This document shows, piece after piece, positions 38,184 through 46,922 of a stretch of 64,000 nucleotides of DNA. Made by a program: the position numbers and the translations under genes. The first letter of the stretch is position 1. Every line of letters begins with the position of its first letter. The stretch comes from Alicyclobacillus sp. ALC3 (GTDB taxonomy: Bacteria; Bacillota; Bacilli; Alicyclobacillales; Alicyclobacillaceae), in the NCBI RefSeq assembly GCF_028751195.1, contig NZ_CP066784.1, positions 4,650,001 to 4,714,000 of the forward strand, given 5' to 3'. Below the pieces are notes generated by a model. That model was given only the letters and a program-made list of their open reading frames with translations. It was not told the DNA's origin and searched no databases.

Positions 38184-40847
38184 GTGGATTTTGAGAGCCC
38201 GGAGGAGTACCTCTATGCCGAGATAACAAAGTCTCAGGAGCTGGACGACGGGAGTCTCCTCGTATACGGTCGGCCCTCGCAGGACGTGCTCGACATTGAC
38301 GACCAGGTGGCAGACAAGGAATGGCTGAAGCAGGCGCTTCCCGAGTGGTTCACCAGCTTCGCCAACATCCGCGAGATGCACCAAGCGAAGGCTGTCGGCG
38401 TCGGGCAAAAACTCGAATTTGACGAGGCTGGCGACCCGTGGTTGCTCTCCAAAGTAGTCGATAAGGATGCCGTCAAGAAGGTCAAAGAGGGCGTTTTAAA
38501 GGGATACTCGATCGGTATCCGCAAACCCGTCGTCAAACGCGACAGGGAAGCCCACAAGGGCCGATTCGTTGGCGGCAAAATCATCGAAGTGAGCCTGGTC
38601 GATCGTCCGGCAGTGCCGACTGCAAAGTTTGACATCGTCAAAGCGGCCGGCGCGAACGAGTGGTTGGACTGCCAGTCCGGTTTCGTGTTTGAGGACACGA
38701 CGAAGGCCGGCAACATCCACGACCCGGGCGCAGGCAACTCGGTGGACTTCGATTCACTGGGGAACCCCGTCCTGCAACCAGGGCATCTGAAATCCGATGA
38801 CGCAGCGATAACGGTTGTTACTGCGGATGACCGCGGCGTCGTGGTCCAGATGGGGGCAGACCAGTTCCTCGTTCCGTATACGGTCGATTCTGACGGCACT
38901 ATTAAATTTGGAGAACCGGAACCTTTACCCCAGCAACGCAGGGCGACTGAAGGTCCGACCACCGAAACGCCGGCTAATAAATCAGCGGATATCGTCGAAG
39001 TCCAGGGAGGTGATTTTACGCGAGCAAAACCAGCACAAAGTCTGGAAGCAGTGCGTGACCAGGTCATGGCGAAGCTCGACCCGCCAGATCCGGTCTCGGG
39101 ACGACGTGCGTACAACGTGTCCATTGTGTCCACGTACCCCGACTACGTCATCGTGGAGCGGTACGACGAGGGCAAGTACTACCGGGTCCCGTACACGTTC
39201 AAAGATGGCGACGTAGACGTCGGACAGTCTGAGCAGGTGGAACAGACCTTCGTTCCGGTGGCGAACAAGGCCGCGGCCGACTCAACTGACGAGCAACGCC
39301 GACAGCTCATCGCCGACCTTGGCAAAGCGGTATGGACAACTAAGTACATTGACGAGTTGCCCGACTCCGCGTTTGCCTATGTCGCCTCAGGCGACGACAA
39401 GGACGACCGACACCTGCCCTACAAGGACAAGGACGGAAAGGTGGATGCTGCCCATGTGCGTAACGCCTTGGCGCGGCTCGACCAAACCGACATACCCGCA
39501 GAGGCGAAGGAGGAGGCAAGGCGCAAACTCGAAGCCGCTGCGAAGGAGGTGGGAATCGACGTGGATGGTCAAACCACAAACAAGGCTGCCGGTATCATTG
39601 ATGCCGCAAAAGCCGCAGTCGCTGATATGGCACACTGCCCTGAGTGCCAGAAGCGTGTCAAGCTCGGCGAGAAGGTGAAGGAAGAAGACGGTCAGGGCGG
39701 CAAGCACGTCACCTACAAGGGTGAGTGCGGCCACATGGTCAAGAAGTTCGAGAAGGACGACAAGAAGGACCCCGAGACACCGGACACGAGCAAGGGCGCG
39801 GATACGGATCCACCGTCGGGCCAAGGCGAAGGCGCTGGAGACGTCAAGGGGAACACAACCGGGGACCCTCCGAAAGATGGCTCAGGCGAGAAGCAGGAGA
39901 ACGACATCATCAGGCGGATGCAGGCCGTGATTGACGAGCTTGAAAAGAACCAGGCGGGTTCGGACAATCAGCAGACTGAGAACAAGGCGTTGGCCCAGAT
40001 GAAAGAGCTGGTCAACGCCTTTGTTGCGCATCAGCAGCAAGAGGCAACGATGAAAGGCGGCGACGCGACCAAAGCGGCGATTTCGGAGGCCGTGAAAGCA
40101 GCCCTTGCAGAAGCAGGCATTTTGCCCGACGCGGTGAAGGCCGGCCGCAAGATTCGCAAGGAGCGTCTGGACCGTCTGAAGGACACTCACGCCAAGCTCG
40201 GGGACCTCATCGACGAGCTCGACGACGATCCGCTTGAGAACCCCGAAGACGCGAGCAAAGCACCTTCGCTGGACCGCGCAAGCGGGGGCCCTACGCCGGT
40301 CGACAAGGACAAGATTTACGAGCGCATTCGCGAGGGCATCACAGAGTTCGATGAGCTCGCACGGATGCTGACGTCCGCTGACAATCCGTTGGTACATGCC
40401 GGAGAAGGTCAGGCAGGCAACCTGGGGCCTGACAACAAGCCGGTACCACCTGACAGCAAGCCAACGGGCGACACGATGGACTTCACCCGCGGTGACGGCG
40501 GCGGAGCTCCACGCGCTGGTGGCGATACGGTGAAAGCCGTTGAGATCGCCGATGCGGTGAAAGGCGCACTTGCGGATGTCACCAAGACATTCGGCGAGCA
40601 GTTGCAGGGCGTGTTGACACCGCTCCAACAGCGTCTTGCTACCCTCGAGCACTCGGCCAACAACACGACGAAGGCTCAGCTCTACGTGGCTGAGAACCCC
40701 GGCGTATTCGGGCAGGCAGCTCCGACGGTGCAGAAGGCTGCGATCGAAGACGTACGCAAGAAGTTCTCAGAGATGACTCCGAAAGAACAAGAACAATTCA
40801 CCACGCAGCTCGTAGCCAGCGCACGTCGTGCCCAAGGCGCACGATAA
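38184..40847 (+). CDS. XkdF/S78-type prohead protease with long scaffold-like region
   Basis: Residues 1-150 are a phage prohead protease of the XkdF type: VDFESPEEYLYAEITKSQEL, LKGYSIGIRKPVV near 108, IIEVSLVDRPAVPTAKFDIV near 136. The protein then runs to 887 residues, with a module DDRHLPYKDKDGKVDAAHVR, a zinc knuckle (HCPECQKRVKLGEK ... GECGHM), a long Asp/Glu/Lys-rich stretch and a helical end (DVRKKFSEMTPKEQEQFTTQ). The long charged helical part probably acts as the internal scaffold, cleaved during maturation. GTG at 38184 has AAAGGAGGTGAT upstream. Directly precedes the capsid gene. Confidence 0.85.
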   Translation: MDFESPEEYLYAEITKSQELDDGSLLVYGRPSQDVLDIDDQVADKEWLKQALPEWFTSFANIREMHQAKAVGVGQKLEFDEAGDPWLLSKVVDKDAVKKVKEGVLKGYSIGIRKPVVKRDREAHKGRFVGGKIIEVSLVDRPAVPTAKFDIVKAAGANEWLDCQSGFVFEDTTKAGNIHDPGAGNSVDFDSLGNPVLQPGHLKSDDAAITVVTADDRGVVVQMGADQFLVPYTVDSDGTIKFGEPEPLPQQRRATEGPTTETPANKSADIVEVQGGDFTRAKPAQSLEAVRDQVMAKLDPPDPVSGRRAYNVSIVSTYPDYVIVERYDEGKYYRVPYTFKDGDVDVGQSEQVEQTFVPVANKAAADSTDEQRRQLIADLGKAVWTTKYIDELPDSAFAYVASGDDKDDRHLPYKDKDGKVDAAHVRNALARLDQTDIPAEAKEEARRKLEAAAKEVGIDVDGQTTNKAAGIIDAAKAAVADMAHCPECQKRVKLGEKVKEEDGQGGKHVTYKGECGHMVKKFEKDDKKDPETPDTSKGADTDPPSGQGEGAGDVKGNTTGDPPKDGSGEKQENDIIRRMQAVIDELEKNQAGSDNQQTENKALAQMKELVNAFVAHQQQEATMKGGDATKAAISEAVKAALAEAGILPDAVKAGRKIRKERLDRLKDTHAKLGDLIDELDDDPLENPEDASKAPSLDRASGGPTPVDKDKIYERIREGITEFDELARMLTSADNPLVHAGEGQAGNLGPDNKPVPPDSKPTGDTMDFTRGDGGGAPRAGGDTVKAVEIADAVKGALADVTKTFGEQLQGVLTPLQQRLATLEHSANNTTKAQLYVAENPGVFGQAAPTVQKAAIEDVRKKFSEMTPKEQEQFTTQLVASARRAQGAR

Positions 40848-40867
40848 GAAGGGGGATGACAGTTTAA

Positions 40868-42457
40868 ATGCAATACGGACAAAGCGTGCCGCAAGAACTC
40901 TGGGAAACCGTCGAAGCGCTCAAGGGCGTCTTTGCCGCGCAAGACGGAGCAGCCCTCTCGAATGACCAGATGGACCTCATCACCAAGACGTTCGGTGTAG
41001 ACTCCGGGTTCCATCCGTACGACCTGGCACCTGTTGCGATGTACCTGCAGCCGGTGTTCTCGCCCCTGCGCAACCGCATGCCGCGCTTGCACCTTCAGGG
41101 CACGAATATGGAGTTCAAGTCGGTGCTCAACGTCGACACCAACAACGTGTCTGGCATCGTGGCCGAGGGTAAACTGGCGCCGGCGATTGCGACGCAGTTC
41201 GCGGACGTGACCACGCACTTCAAGGCGTACGGCGTGTCGAGCGATCCTGTGACGTTCGAACAGCTGTACGTGGGTGCTGGCAAGGCTGCCGACTTCAACG
41301 TCGACTCTCGCGCGATCGCAGCTGCGAACCTCCTCAAGGCCATGTTTATCAAAGAGGAGCGCTTGATGTTGGCTGGCGTCGGTTCGCAGCAGCAGATCAT
41401 CACGTCGACGGGCTCACCGGATAACGGCTTCGCGTTCACGATTGGCGGAGCGATGGGGAACGCGCCAGACGGTGGATCGTTAGCGGCCGTCACCACAGGC
41501 GGACAGATTCCAGCGTCGACGGCTGTGTACGGCGTCTATTCAGCGGTCTCTTCGTACGCCGTACCGACGGGCATGGCCACGAACTCTGGCCTCATTACGC
41601 CGACGACAACGCAGTTCGGTCAGTCGAAGCCGAACCAGACCGCGATGTCCGCGACGACCGGCTCTGGCACTTCGACCAATGCGCTGACGTTCACACCTCC
41701 GTCCTACTCGGGTCCGTTGCCCGTGCTCGGTTGGGTGTTGTACCTCGGTACCAATTCCAACGGGCCGTTCTACGCAGCTGGATACACCACCGGCGCTCCA
41801 TTGACCGTGACGAGCGTTCCGACGTCTGGGCAACAGGCGCCTACTACCGACACATCTGCAGGCACGGTTGCAAACGGGGGAACCGGATCCAGTGTCGAAG
41901 GTTCGATGAACGGTGTGCTGGCCTGGATTTATGGCACGGGCAGCCAGGCGACCATCAAGCAGGTCAACGGTCAACCGACGCTGGCGACATACCAGAATGC
42001 CTTCACGGACGCATTCGACAACGCGTTCGCTGACCCGGATGAGTTCTGGTTGAACAGTAAGGACCTGCTGTTCCTCACCGGGTTGCTCACTGGCAACAAC
42101 AGCGGTCAGCCGTACTGGTTTGCGGCGCAGCAGGGATCGGACCAGGGCAACATGACGGCTGGTTTCCGTGTGTCGCGGTTCATGAACCCGACCACGAGCA
42201 AAATCATGCCCGTGAATGTCCACGCCTACCTGCCGCAGGGCACATCCATAGCGCTTACGACGGAGTTGCCTGCGTGGTACGTCGGCAACAACGTGCCCGA
42301 CGTCTGGACGTGGGGTGGCGCGATGGATTACTTGGAGGTCGATTATCAGCCGACCGCAAACAACAAGCAGTGGATCTCTGAAATTGAGTGCGTCGGTGCC
42401 ATCCACTGCTTCTTGCCATCGCAGAACATTCTTTGGAGCGGTTTATCCGCGTCGTAA
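40868..42457 (+). CDS. Major capsid protein with inserted domain
   Basis: This 529-residue protein sits just after the protease, as the major capsid protein does. Segments such as MPRLHLQGTNMEFKSVLNVD, GIVAEGKLAPAIATQFADVT and ADPDEFWLNSKDLLFLTGLL fit an HK97-fold shell protein. Between about residues 205 and 345 is an inserted Thr/Ser/Gly-rich, beta-type domain (YGVYSAVSSYAVPTGMATNS to TLTVTSVPTSGQ-like text), probably surface-exposed. An AGGGGG SD lies before the ATG, and a strong terminator follows the gene. Confidence 0.85.
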   Translation: MQYGQSVPQELWETVEALKGVFAAQDGAALSNDQMDLITKTFGVDSGFHPYDLAPVAMYLQPVFSPLRNRMPRLHLQGTNMEFKSVLNVDTNNVSGIVAEGKLAPAIATQFADVTTHFKAYGVSSDPVTFEQLYVGAGKAADFNVDSRAIAAANLLKAMFIKEERLMLAGVGSQQQIITSTGSPDNGFAFTIGGAMGNAPDGGSLAAVTTGGQIPASTAVYGVYSAVSSYAVPTGMATNSGLITPTTTQFGQSKPNQTAMSATTGSGTSTNALTFTPPSYSGPLPVLGWVLYLGTNSNGPFYAAGYTTGAPLTVTSVPTSGQQAPTTDTSAGTVANGGTGSSVEGSMNGVLAWIYGTGSQATIKQVNGQPTLATYQNAFTDAFDNAFADPDEFWLNSKDLLFLTGLLTGNNSGQPYWFAAQQGSDQGNMTAGFRVSRFMNPTTSKIMPVNVHAYLPQGTSIALTTELPAWYVGNNVPDVWTWGGAMDYLEVDYQPTANNKQWISEIECVGAIHCFLPSQNILWSGLSAS

Positions 42458-42471
42458 TACCACTACTAGCG

Positions 42472-42497
42472 AAGGGCGTCCTGATGGGCGCCCTTTT
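42472..42497 (+). terminator. Terminator after the major capsid gene
   Basis: GGGCGTCC/GGGCGCCC form an 8-bp stem (one G-T pair) around TGAT, followed by five T. Partial termination here would make capsid mRNA more abundant than the downstream genes. Confidence 0.8.
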
Positions 42498-42514
42498 TGT
42501 GTTGAGGTGACAAC

Positions 42515-42781
42515 ATGGACGCACGAGAGACGGTCACAATCAGCGTCGACGATCCCAACTGCGGAGGCGTCACTAGTCCGGACGGCGCAGTCCGGTACGA
42601 CGCGAATGACCGCGTGATTGAATTGCCGAAGTTTGAGGCTGACCGCATCCTCAAGAGCGGTCACCCAGGCGCAGCAAGCTACCGCAAATCGTGGTCGGTC
42701 GGGATTGACCTGAAGGCCATGGAAGCGGCAAAGCGAGCAAGGGAGGGACAGCAAAGTGTGGGTAAAACATCCGACGATTGA
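42515..42781 (+). CDS. Small head-region protein (88 aa)
   Basis: Unknown. Short beta-rich protein (TVTISVDDPNCGGVTSPDGA). The location between capsid and connector genes suggests a head decoration or connector accessory. The end overlaps the next gene by 26 bases. Confidence 0.65.
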   Translation: MDARETVTISVDDPNCGGVTSPDGAVRYDANDRVIELPKFEADRILKSGHPGAASYRKSWSVGIDLKAMEAAKRAREGQQSVGKTSDD

Positions 42782-43184
42782 CAGGGATGGGGAAATCTCT
42801 ATCGCCACGCCAAACGGTGCCGTGAGCCGCAAGATGGTTGGCGGCATTTTCGAGTGGCCAGACGGTGTGCCGATTCACAATCGCTTCACCGTAGCGGAAG
42901 GACCGGAAGAGTTGGTGCGCGAACGCAGGCGTCAACAGGTGCAGGAGAAAGTCGAGGAGCTGAAGGCGCTCGGCATTGACGTGCCTGACAGCTTGCTTGC
43001 CCAAATCGAGGAACCTGCATCCCCTGTGGAGCCGGTGCAAGATGCCGCAGCCATCGCAGAGAAACAGAAGGCAGTCGATGAGGCCCAGGCAGCTCTGGAT
43101 GCCGACCCGGAGAACCCGGACCTCAAGAAGGCGCTGACGGCTGCCAAGGGAGCACTGACCAAGGCCAAGAAAGCTGCCGAGTAA
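42756..43184 (+). CDS. Coiled-coil head-region protein (142 aa)
   Basis: Unknown. A small N-terminal domain (HPTIDRDGEISIATPNGAVS) is followed by a long charged helix with repeated QKAVDEAQAALDADPENPDL-like text. GTG start with GGGAGG upstream. Possible head decoration or tail-connector protein. Confidence 0.65.
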   Translation: MWVKHPTIDRDGEISIATPNGAVSRKMVGGIFEWPDGVPIHNRFTVAEGPEELVRERRRQQVQEKVEELKALGIDVPDSLLAQIEEPASPVEPVQDAAAIAEKQKAVDEAQAALDADPENPDLKKALTAAKGALTKAKKAAE

Positions 43185-43199
43185 GGCGGGTGATGGGAA

Positions 43200-44018
43200 G
43201 TGCGTAGTTACGCGACGACGCAGGAGTTCCTGAACCATCCGACGGGGCTCGAGGTCAGCGACCTGGTTGCCGGCGGCGATAGCGGGCAACAGACAGACGA
43301 GCTGGCTCTGTTGCTGCAAGCCGCTTCCTCAAGCATCGACCAGTGGTGCTTCCATCCGCTCTACGCGCACTCGAAGACCGAGACGAAGCGCGTCAAGCCG
43401 GATCCGTATGGCACCCTCACAGTGCGGTGCAACGAGTTCCCGATCTCAAGCGTGACGTCAGCTCAGTGGCGACAGTTTGCCATCAACTCATTCCAGGCGA
43501 TTGACCTGACGAAGATCGATATCTTCCCTGAGCTCGGCGACGGACACAAGTATGTGGCCGGGGACATGAACTACGGACCGTATCACGGCTGGGGTCAACC
43601 GCCATTGACGGTTCAAACGACGTACGTAGCCGGGTACCCGAACATGCAACTGACCGGCTCGGTCACGGCTGGGGACACGTCGCTCACCGTGGACACCACA
43701 CTCGGTGTGACCCAGGGCGACACACTCAAGATATACGACGGGACGAGCTATGAAGAGGTACTCGTCGAGTCAGTGGCAGACAACGTCATCACGCTGACGG
43801 CCGGATGTCAGAACGCACATGTCGCTGGTGTTCGCGTGTCGGAGGTTCCGGATGTGATTTGGCTGTCTTGCATCCTCTCGGCCGCCTACATGATCAAGGA
43901 ACGTCGAGCTGGCGCATCCATCATGATGCAGGGCACCATTCAGCCCCAGAATGTCATCGACGCTGAGGACATGCAGCTCGTTCGCCAGTACCTGCAGCCC
44001 TTCAGGAGGGTGATTTGA
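43200..44018 (+). CDS. Head-tail connector (adaptor) with inserted beta domain
   Basis: N- and C-terminal parts (YATTQEFLNHPTGLEVSDLV, QAASSSIDQWCFHPLYAHSK, PDVIWLSCILSAAYMIKERR) fit the gp6/gp15-type adaptor that extends the portal. Residues about 149-214 hold an inserted beta-rich module (VTAGDTSLTVDTTLGVTQGD ... LKIYDGTSYEEVLVESV) that recurs in three other virion proteins of this prophage. GTG start. At 272 residues it is longer than the usual adaptor by about that module. Confidence 0.75.
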   Translation: MRSYATTQEFLNHPTGLEVSDLVAGGDSGQQTDELALLLQAASSSIDQWCFHPLYAHSKTETKRVKPDPYGTLTVRCNEFPISSVTSAQWRQFAINSFQAIDLTKIDIFPELGDGHKYVAGDMNYGPYHGWGQPPLTVQTTYVAGYPNMQLTGSVTAGDTSLTVDTTLGVTQGDTLKIYDGTSYEEVLVESVADNVITLTAGCQNAHVAGVRVSEVPDVIWLSCILSAAYMIKERRAGASIMMQGTIQPQNVIDAEDMQLVRQYLQPFRRVI

Positions 44019-44019
44019 C

Positions 44020-44502
44020 GTGTTCTCCATCCAAGTGGACGACAAAATCACGCCCTACCTTGACGGTGTGATTGGGACGGTCGGAGACGCCATGAGCGCT
44101 CTCGTGCGACAGACTGCAGACGTTCTTACGCCGTTCCTACAGCAACAAGCACCCGTCGGGCAGCACTACGGATTCGATGGATCCCTTCAGCCTGGTGGTG
44201 AGTTGCGTAGTAGCCTGAACTGGGCTGTCGGTATGTATGGCGCGAAACTGGAAGGCGCGAAACAGGGCGAGTACGTGATTGGCGGCACGGCGCCGCATGA
44301 AATCACGCCGCGGGCCAAATCAGCCCTCGCGTTCTACTGGCCGAAGGTCGGAGCAGGTGTCATGTTCGGACACGTCAACCACCCAGGGACACAGCCAAAT
44401 GATTTTCGCTGGAAGGCGATCCAGCAGGCGTTTGACGAACTGGCCATTAAGGACGTCACGTTGCACGTCATGTTGGATTGGCTGGACGGGGGTGCGTTCT
44501 AG
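44020..44502 (+). CDS. HK97 gp10-like tail-completion protein
   Basis: The 160-residue protein shows the gp10-type ending GHVNHPGTQPNDFRWKAIQQ and the middle GGELRSSLNWAVGMYGAKLE. This family closes the head-tail junction. GTG start one base after the connector stop. Its TAG shares a base with the next GTG. Confidence 0.82.
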   Translation: MFSIQVDDKITPYLDGVIGTVGDAMSALVRQTADVLTPFLQQQAPVGQHYGFDGSLQPGGELRSSLNWAVGMYGAKLEGAKQGEYVIGGTAPHEITPRAKSALAFYWPKVGAGVMFGHVNHPGTQPNDFRWKAIQQAFDELAIKDVTLHVMLDWLDGGAF

Positions 44503-45206
44503 TGGCGCGTATTGACCAGCAGCTAGCTCTATACGAGTTCTTCGGCGGCGCATCCACCACGCTTGTATCGGCAGCCAGTGCGGGGGACACAACGGTCATC
44601 ATTGACGGCTCGTTCCCAAAGGCTCAAATGCTGACGCTCGTGAGTCCTGGCTCCATGGAGCGAGGTACGGCAGCTGTCGGCGAGGCACTCCTGGTGAAGT
44701 CTGTGAGTGGCGCAGGGCCGTACACGGTGACGCTCCTCCAGCCGCTGCAGAACAGCTACCCACAAGGCGCAACCGTGGCACCGCTCAGCTCCATGTCCTC
44801 TGTGTTCCCGTGGCTCGGTACCGTGGTGAACGGCGAGTTTGTGACGGCTAAGGGCAATCAACAGCCCGTGCTCTATCTGCTCTCGCCAACCACCAAAGAG
44901 ACACGCGAGTATGCTCAGAAGAAGTTCATCACTTACACGTTGTCGGCTGTGCTGGTAGACCTGATTCCAGGCGTGCCGCAAGGCGACGCAGGGCCGTACG
45001 CGCTCTTCACGTTTTACTCCTGGCTGGATAGCATCGCGGACAAGATACGCACCAACAAGCAGCTCATCACAGCAAGTTACCCGCAAGGAGCGGCTATCAA
45101 GTTCGGCGAGTCATTTCAGATCCAAGAGAACCACCAGAGGACGGAAACCGAGGTGTACCTGGTGGGGCGCATCAACATCGAATCGATCGAGCAAGTCAAC
45201 GCATAA
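44502..45206 (+). CDS. Probable tail-terminator/neck protein with beta module
   Basis: The 234-residue protein starts MARIDQQLALYEFFGG and then carries a copy of the recurring beta module at about residues 18-85 (SAASAGDTTVIIDGSFPKAQ). The rest (QENHQRTETEVYLVGRINIE at the end) is compatible with a tail terminator, which is the usual gene at this position, but the match is weak. GTG at 44502. Confidence 0.6.
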   Translation: MARIDQQLALYEFFGGASTTLVSAASAGDTTVIIDGSFPKAQMLTLVSPGSMERGTAAVGEALLVKSVSGAGPYTVTLLQPLQNSYPQGATVAPLSSMSSVFPWLGTVVNGEFVTAKGNQQPVLYLLSPTTKETREYAQKKFITYTLSAVLVDLIPGVPQGDAGPYALFTFYSWLDSIADKIRTNKQLITASYPQGAAIKFGESFQIQENHQRTETEVYLVGRINIESIEQVNA

Positions 45207-45218
45207 GGCGGTGATCGT

Positions 45219-45395
45219 GTGAGAGTTAAGTATACGGGCGAGACCCAGGTTCTCTTGATGCACAAAGGTCAGGTGTGGCTCGTGGATCCGGGCACAGACG
45301 ACCTGGAGCTCGACGAAGTTCCGGATCTACCTAATTTCGAGGCTGTGAAGCCTAAGAAAGGAGTGACGGCAACAGATGCCAGCGAAACTAACTAG
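45219..45395 (+). CDS. Small acidic protein before the tail tube (58 aa)
   Basis: Unknown. Begins MRVKYTGETQVLLMHKGQVW. The GTG has AAGGCGGTGAT about 6 bases upstream. It overlaps the tail-tube gene by 20 bases. Short proteins of this kind often precede the tail tube gene in siphoviruses. Confidence 0.6.
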   Translation: MRVKYTGETQVLLMHKGQVWLVDPGTDDLELDEVPDLPNFEAVKPKKGVTATDASETN

Positions 45396-46326
45396 TCTGT
45401 CCTACCTCGGTCTCGCGGTCGAGGCGACGCTTGGAACACCGGTTGCACCGACTGGGTTCATCCCGGTCAAGTCCTTTAAACCGCAGGACACGCCGCAGTA
45501 CGTAGCCGACCAAGGATACCGTGGGCAGCCGGTTAAGGTCTTCGGGGAATACCTCGGCACCATGTCATCCACCTACGAGATTGACGGCGATGCGTATCCA
45601 AGCTCGTTTGGTAGTATCCTCGGGGCCATTTTCGGCGGCGAGACAGTGACGGGAACTACTCAGCCGTACACGCACACCTTCAAGGTGGCTGCCACCCCCG
45701 GGAGTTTGACTTTGTCTGACTATTACGTCGCAGGGTTCCGTCAGTGGGCGGGTGCGAAATGCGACAAGTTGACGGTGAAGTTCACCCCAGACGCAGGACT
45801 TACCTACACGGCGCATTTCATCGGATTCGGGTCAGTGACGGGTACAGCACCAGTGAGTCAGACGTTCGGCACGAGCCCGTTTTTCCTCGGTTGGGAAGCG
45901 GCACTCAACATCGACGGCACTGCGAACGTGAAGCTGGATTCTTTCTCGGTAGACATCGCGCGGGCAGGTAGTAAGGCCCTCTTCAGTGCTGCCAACAGTC
46001 AGACTCCATGGGATATTTTCGTCGGCGAGATGACGGCGGACTGGGACCTCAGTTTTTACATGGAGGACGACAGTGAGTACACGTACGCCCTGGCGGAGGG
46101 CAAGCACATCGTCTCTGTGACCCTGACGCAACCGAGCACGAATTACACCTGCAATTTCACATCCTCGGCGGTCCAGTGGACCAAACCGACGATCGACCGC
46201 GGGAAGGAGTTTGTGGCCGTCTCGATTTCAGGGTCGGCCGTGAACAACGCGACCGACAGCGGGGTTATCACCGCGGCACTCACGAACGATACCAGCACGG
46301 CCCAAACGACCACGGCCGCGAGCTAA
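45376..46326 (+). CDS. Major tail (tube) protein
   Basis: The 316-residue protein follows the neck genes and precedes the tail chaperones, the standard place for the tail tube. N-terminal SYLGLAVEATLGTPVAPTGF and the Gly/Thr-rich beta pattern fit known tube proteins of this type. A C-terminal extension (SISGSAVNNATDSGVITAAL) may be a surface-exposed domain. AAAGGAGTGA before the ATG. Confidence 0.85.
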   Translation: MPAKLTSLSYLGLAVEATLGTPVAPTGFIPVKSFKPQDTPQYVADQGYRGQPVKVFGEYLGTMSSTYEIDGDAYPSSFGSILGAIFGGETVTGTTQPYTHTFKVAATPGSLTLSDYYVAGFRQWAGAKCDKLTVKFTPDAGLTYTAHFIGFGSVTGTAPVSQTFGTSPFFLGWEAALNIDGTANVKLDSFSVDIARAGSKALFSAANSQTPWDIFVGEMTADWDLSFYMEDDSEYTYALAEGKHIVSVTLTQPSTNYTCNFTSSAVQWTKPTIDRGKEFVAVSISGSAVNNATDSGVITAALTNDTSTAQTTTAAS

Positions 46327-46338
46327 CGGAGGGATAGA

Positions 46339-46680
46339 ATGCGCATTGACTTGTCTGAGCACCAGTCAGGAGCATGGGCGGACATTTTGGACGCGGTGCC
46401 GTATAAGGTGATCAAAGTCGCCGCGGCCGTTGCCAAGAAGAAGGACCCCACGCAGGACGAAGAGGAGCAGGCCAACCAGGTACTCCTGAAAACGATGGTT
46501 CGCGCGTGGAACGTGAAAGACGCGGAAGGCAAAGAAGTCAAAGTGCCACGCGAGGCAACCGTGGACGAGATCGAAATGGTAGACGGATTCATCCTCAGTA
46601 AGATTTTCACGACGGTCACCCAACTTGTGAAGTCCAAAGTACCGGACCCAAACTCCGGCAACGCCTCGTCGCCGTCCTAA
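46339..46680 (+). CDS. Tail assembly chaperone, short (gpG-like) form
   Basis: The 113-residue protein lies between the tail tube and the tape measure gene and ends KVPDPNSGNASSPS. It corresponds to lambda gpG. The sequence CCCAAAC at 46647-46653 is a textbook -1 slippery heptamer in the correct phase (C-CCA-AAC), 27 bases before the stop, so a fraction of ribosomes should make a longer fusion (next entry). Confidence 0.88.
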   Translation: MRIDLSEHQSGAWADILDAVPYKVIKVAAAVAKKKDPTQDEEEQANQVLLKTMVRAWNVKDAEGKEVKVPREATVDEIEMVDGFILSKIFTTVTQLVKSKVPDPNSGNASSPS

Positions 46681-46916
46681 CCGGCGATACCCCTCTCGAT
46701 TCCGAGCGCGCAAAGTCCAATGAGTCACTCATGGAACTCGTTACCGAATGGAACGAGTTTAATTTGTGTCGCGAACTGGGTATCACGCCGGATCAGTTGG
46801 CGGAGATGGACGCCGCAACCGTGCAACGGTACATGATGTTCATCTCCGCTGAAGGCGAGGCGGAACGCATCAAGATCGAACGTGCGAAACGAGAACAGCT
46901 GCGCGGAAGGAAGTGA
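46339..46916 (+). CDS. Tail assembly chaperone, -1 frameshift (gpGT-like) form
   Basis: Slippage back by one base at CCCAAAC (46647-46653) joins the first 105 codons to the downstream -1 frame, which stays open from there to 46916 without a stop, giving about 192 residues ending IKIERAKREQLRGRK. In the new frame the junction reads DPKLRQRLVAVLTGDTPLDS. The second part alone has an ATG at 46731 but no good SD, so it is best explained as the T-domain of the fusion. Such G/GT pairs chaperone the tape measure protein and are nearly universal in long-tailed phages. Confidence 0.85.
46647..46653 (+). other. Programmed -1 frameshift site CCCAAAC
   Basis: The heptamer matches X-XXY-YYZ (X=C, Y=A, Z=C) in the zero frame of the short chaperone. 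Lambda uses a comparable site for gpG/gpGT. Confidence 0.85.
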
Positions 46917-46922
46917 TGGACT

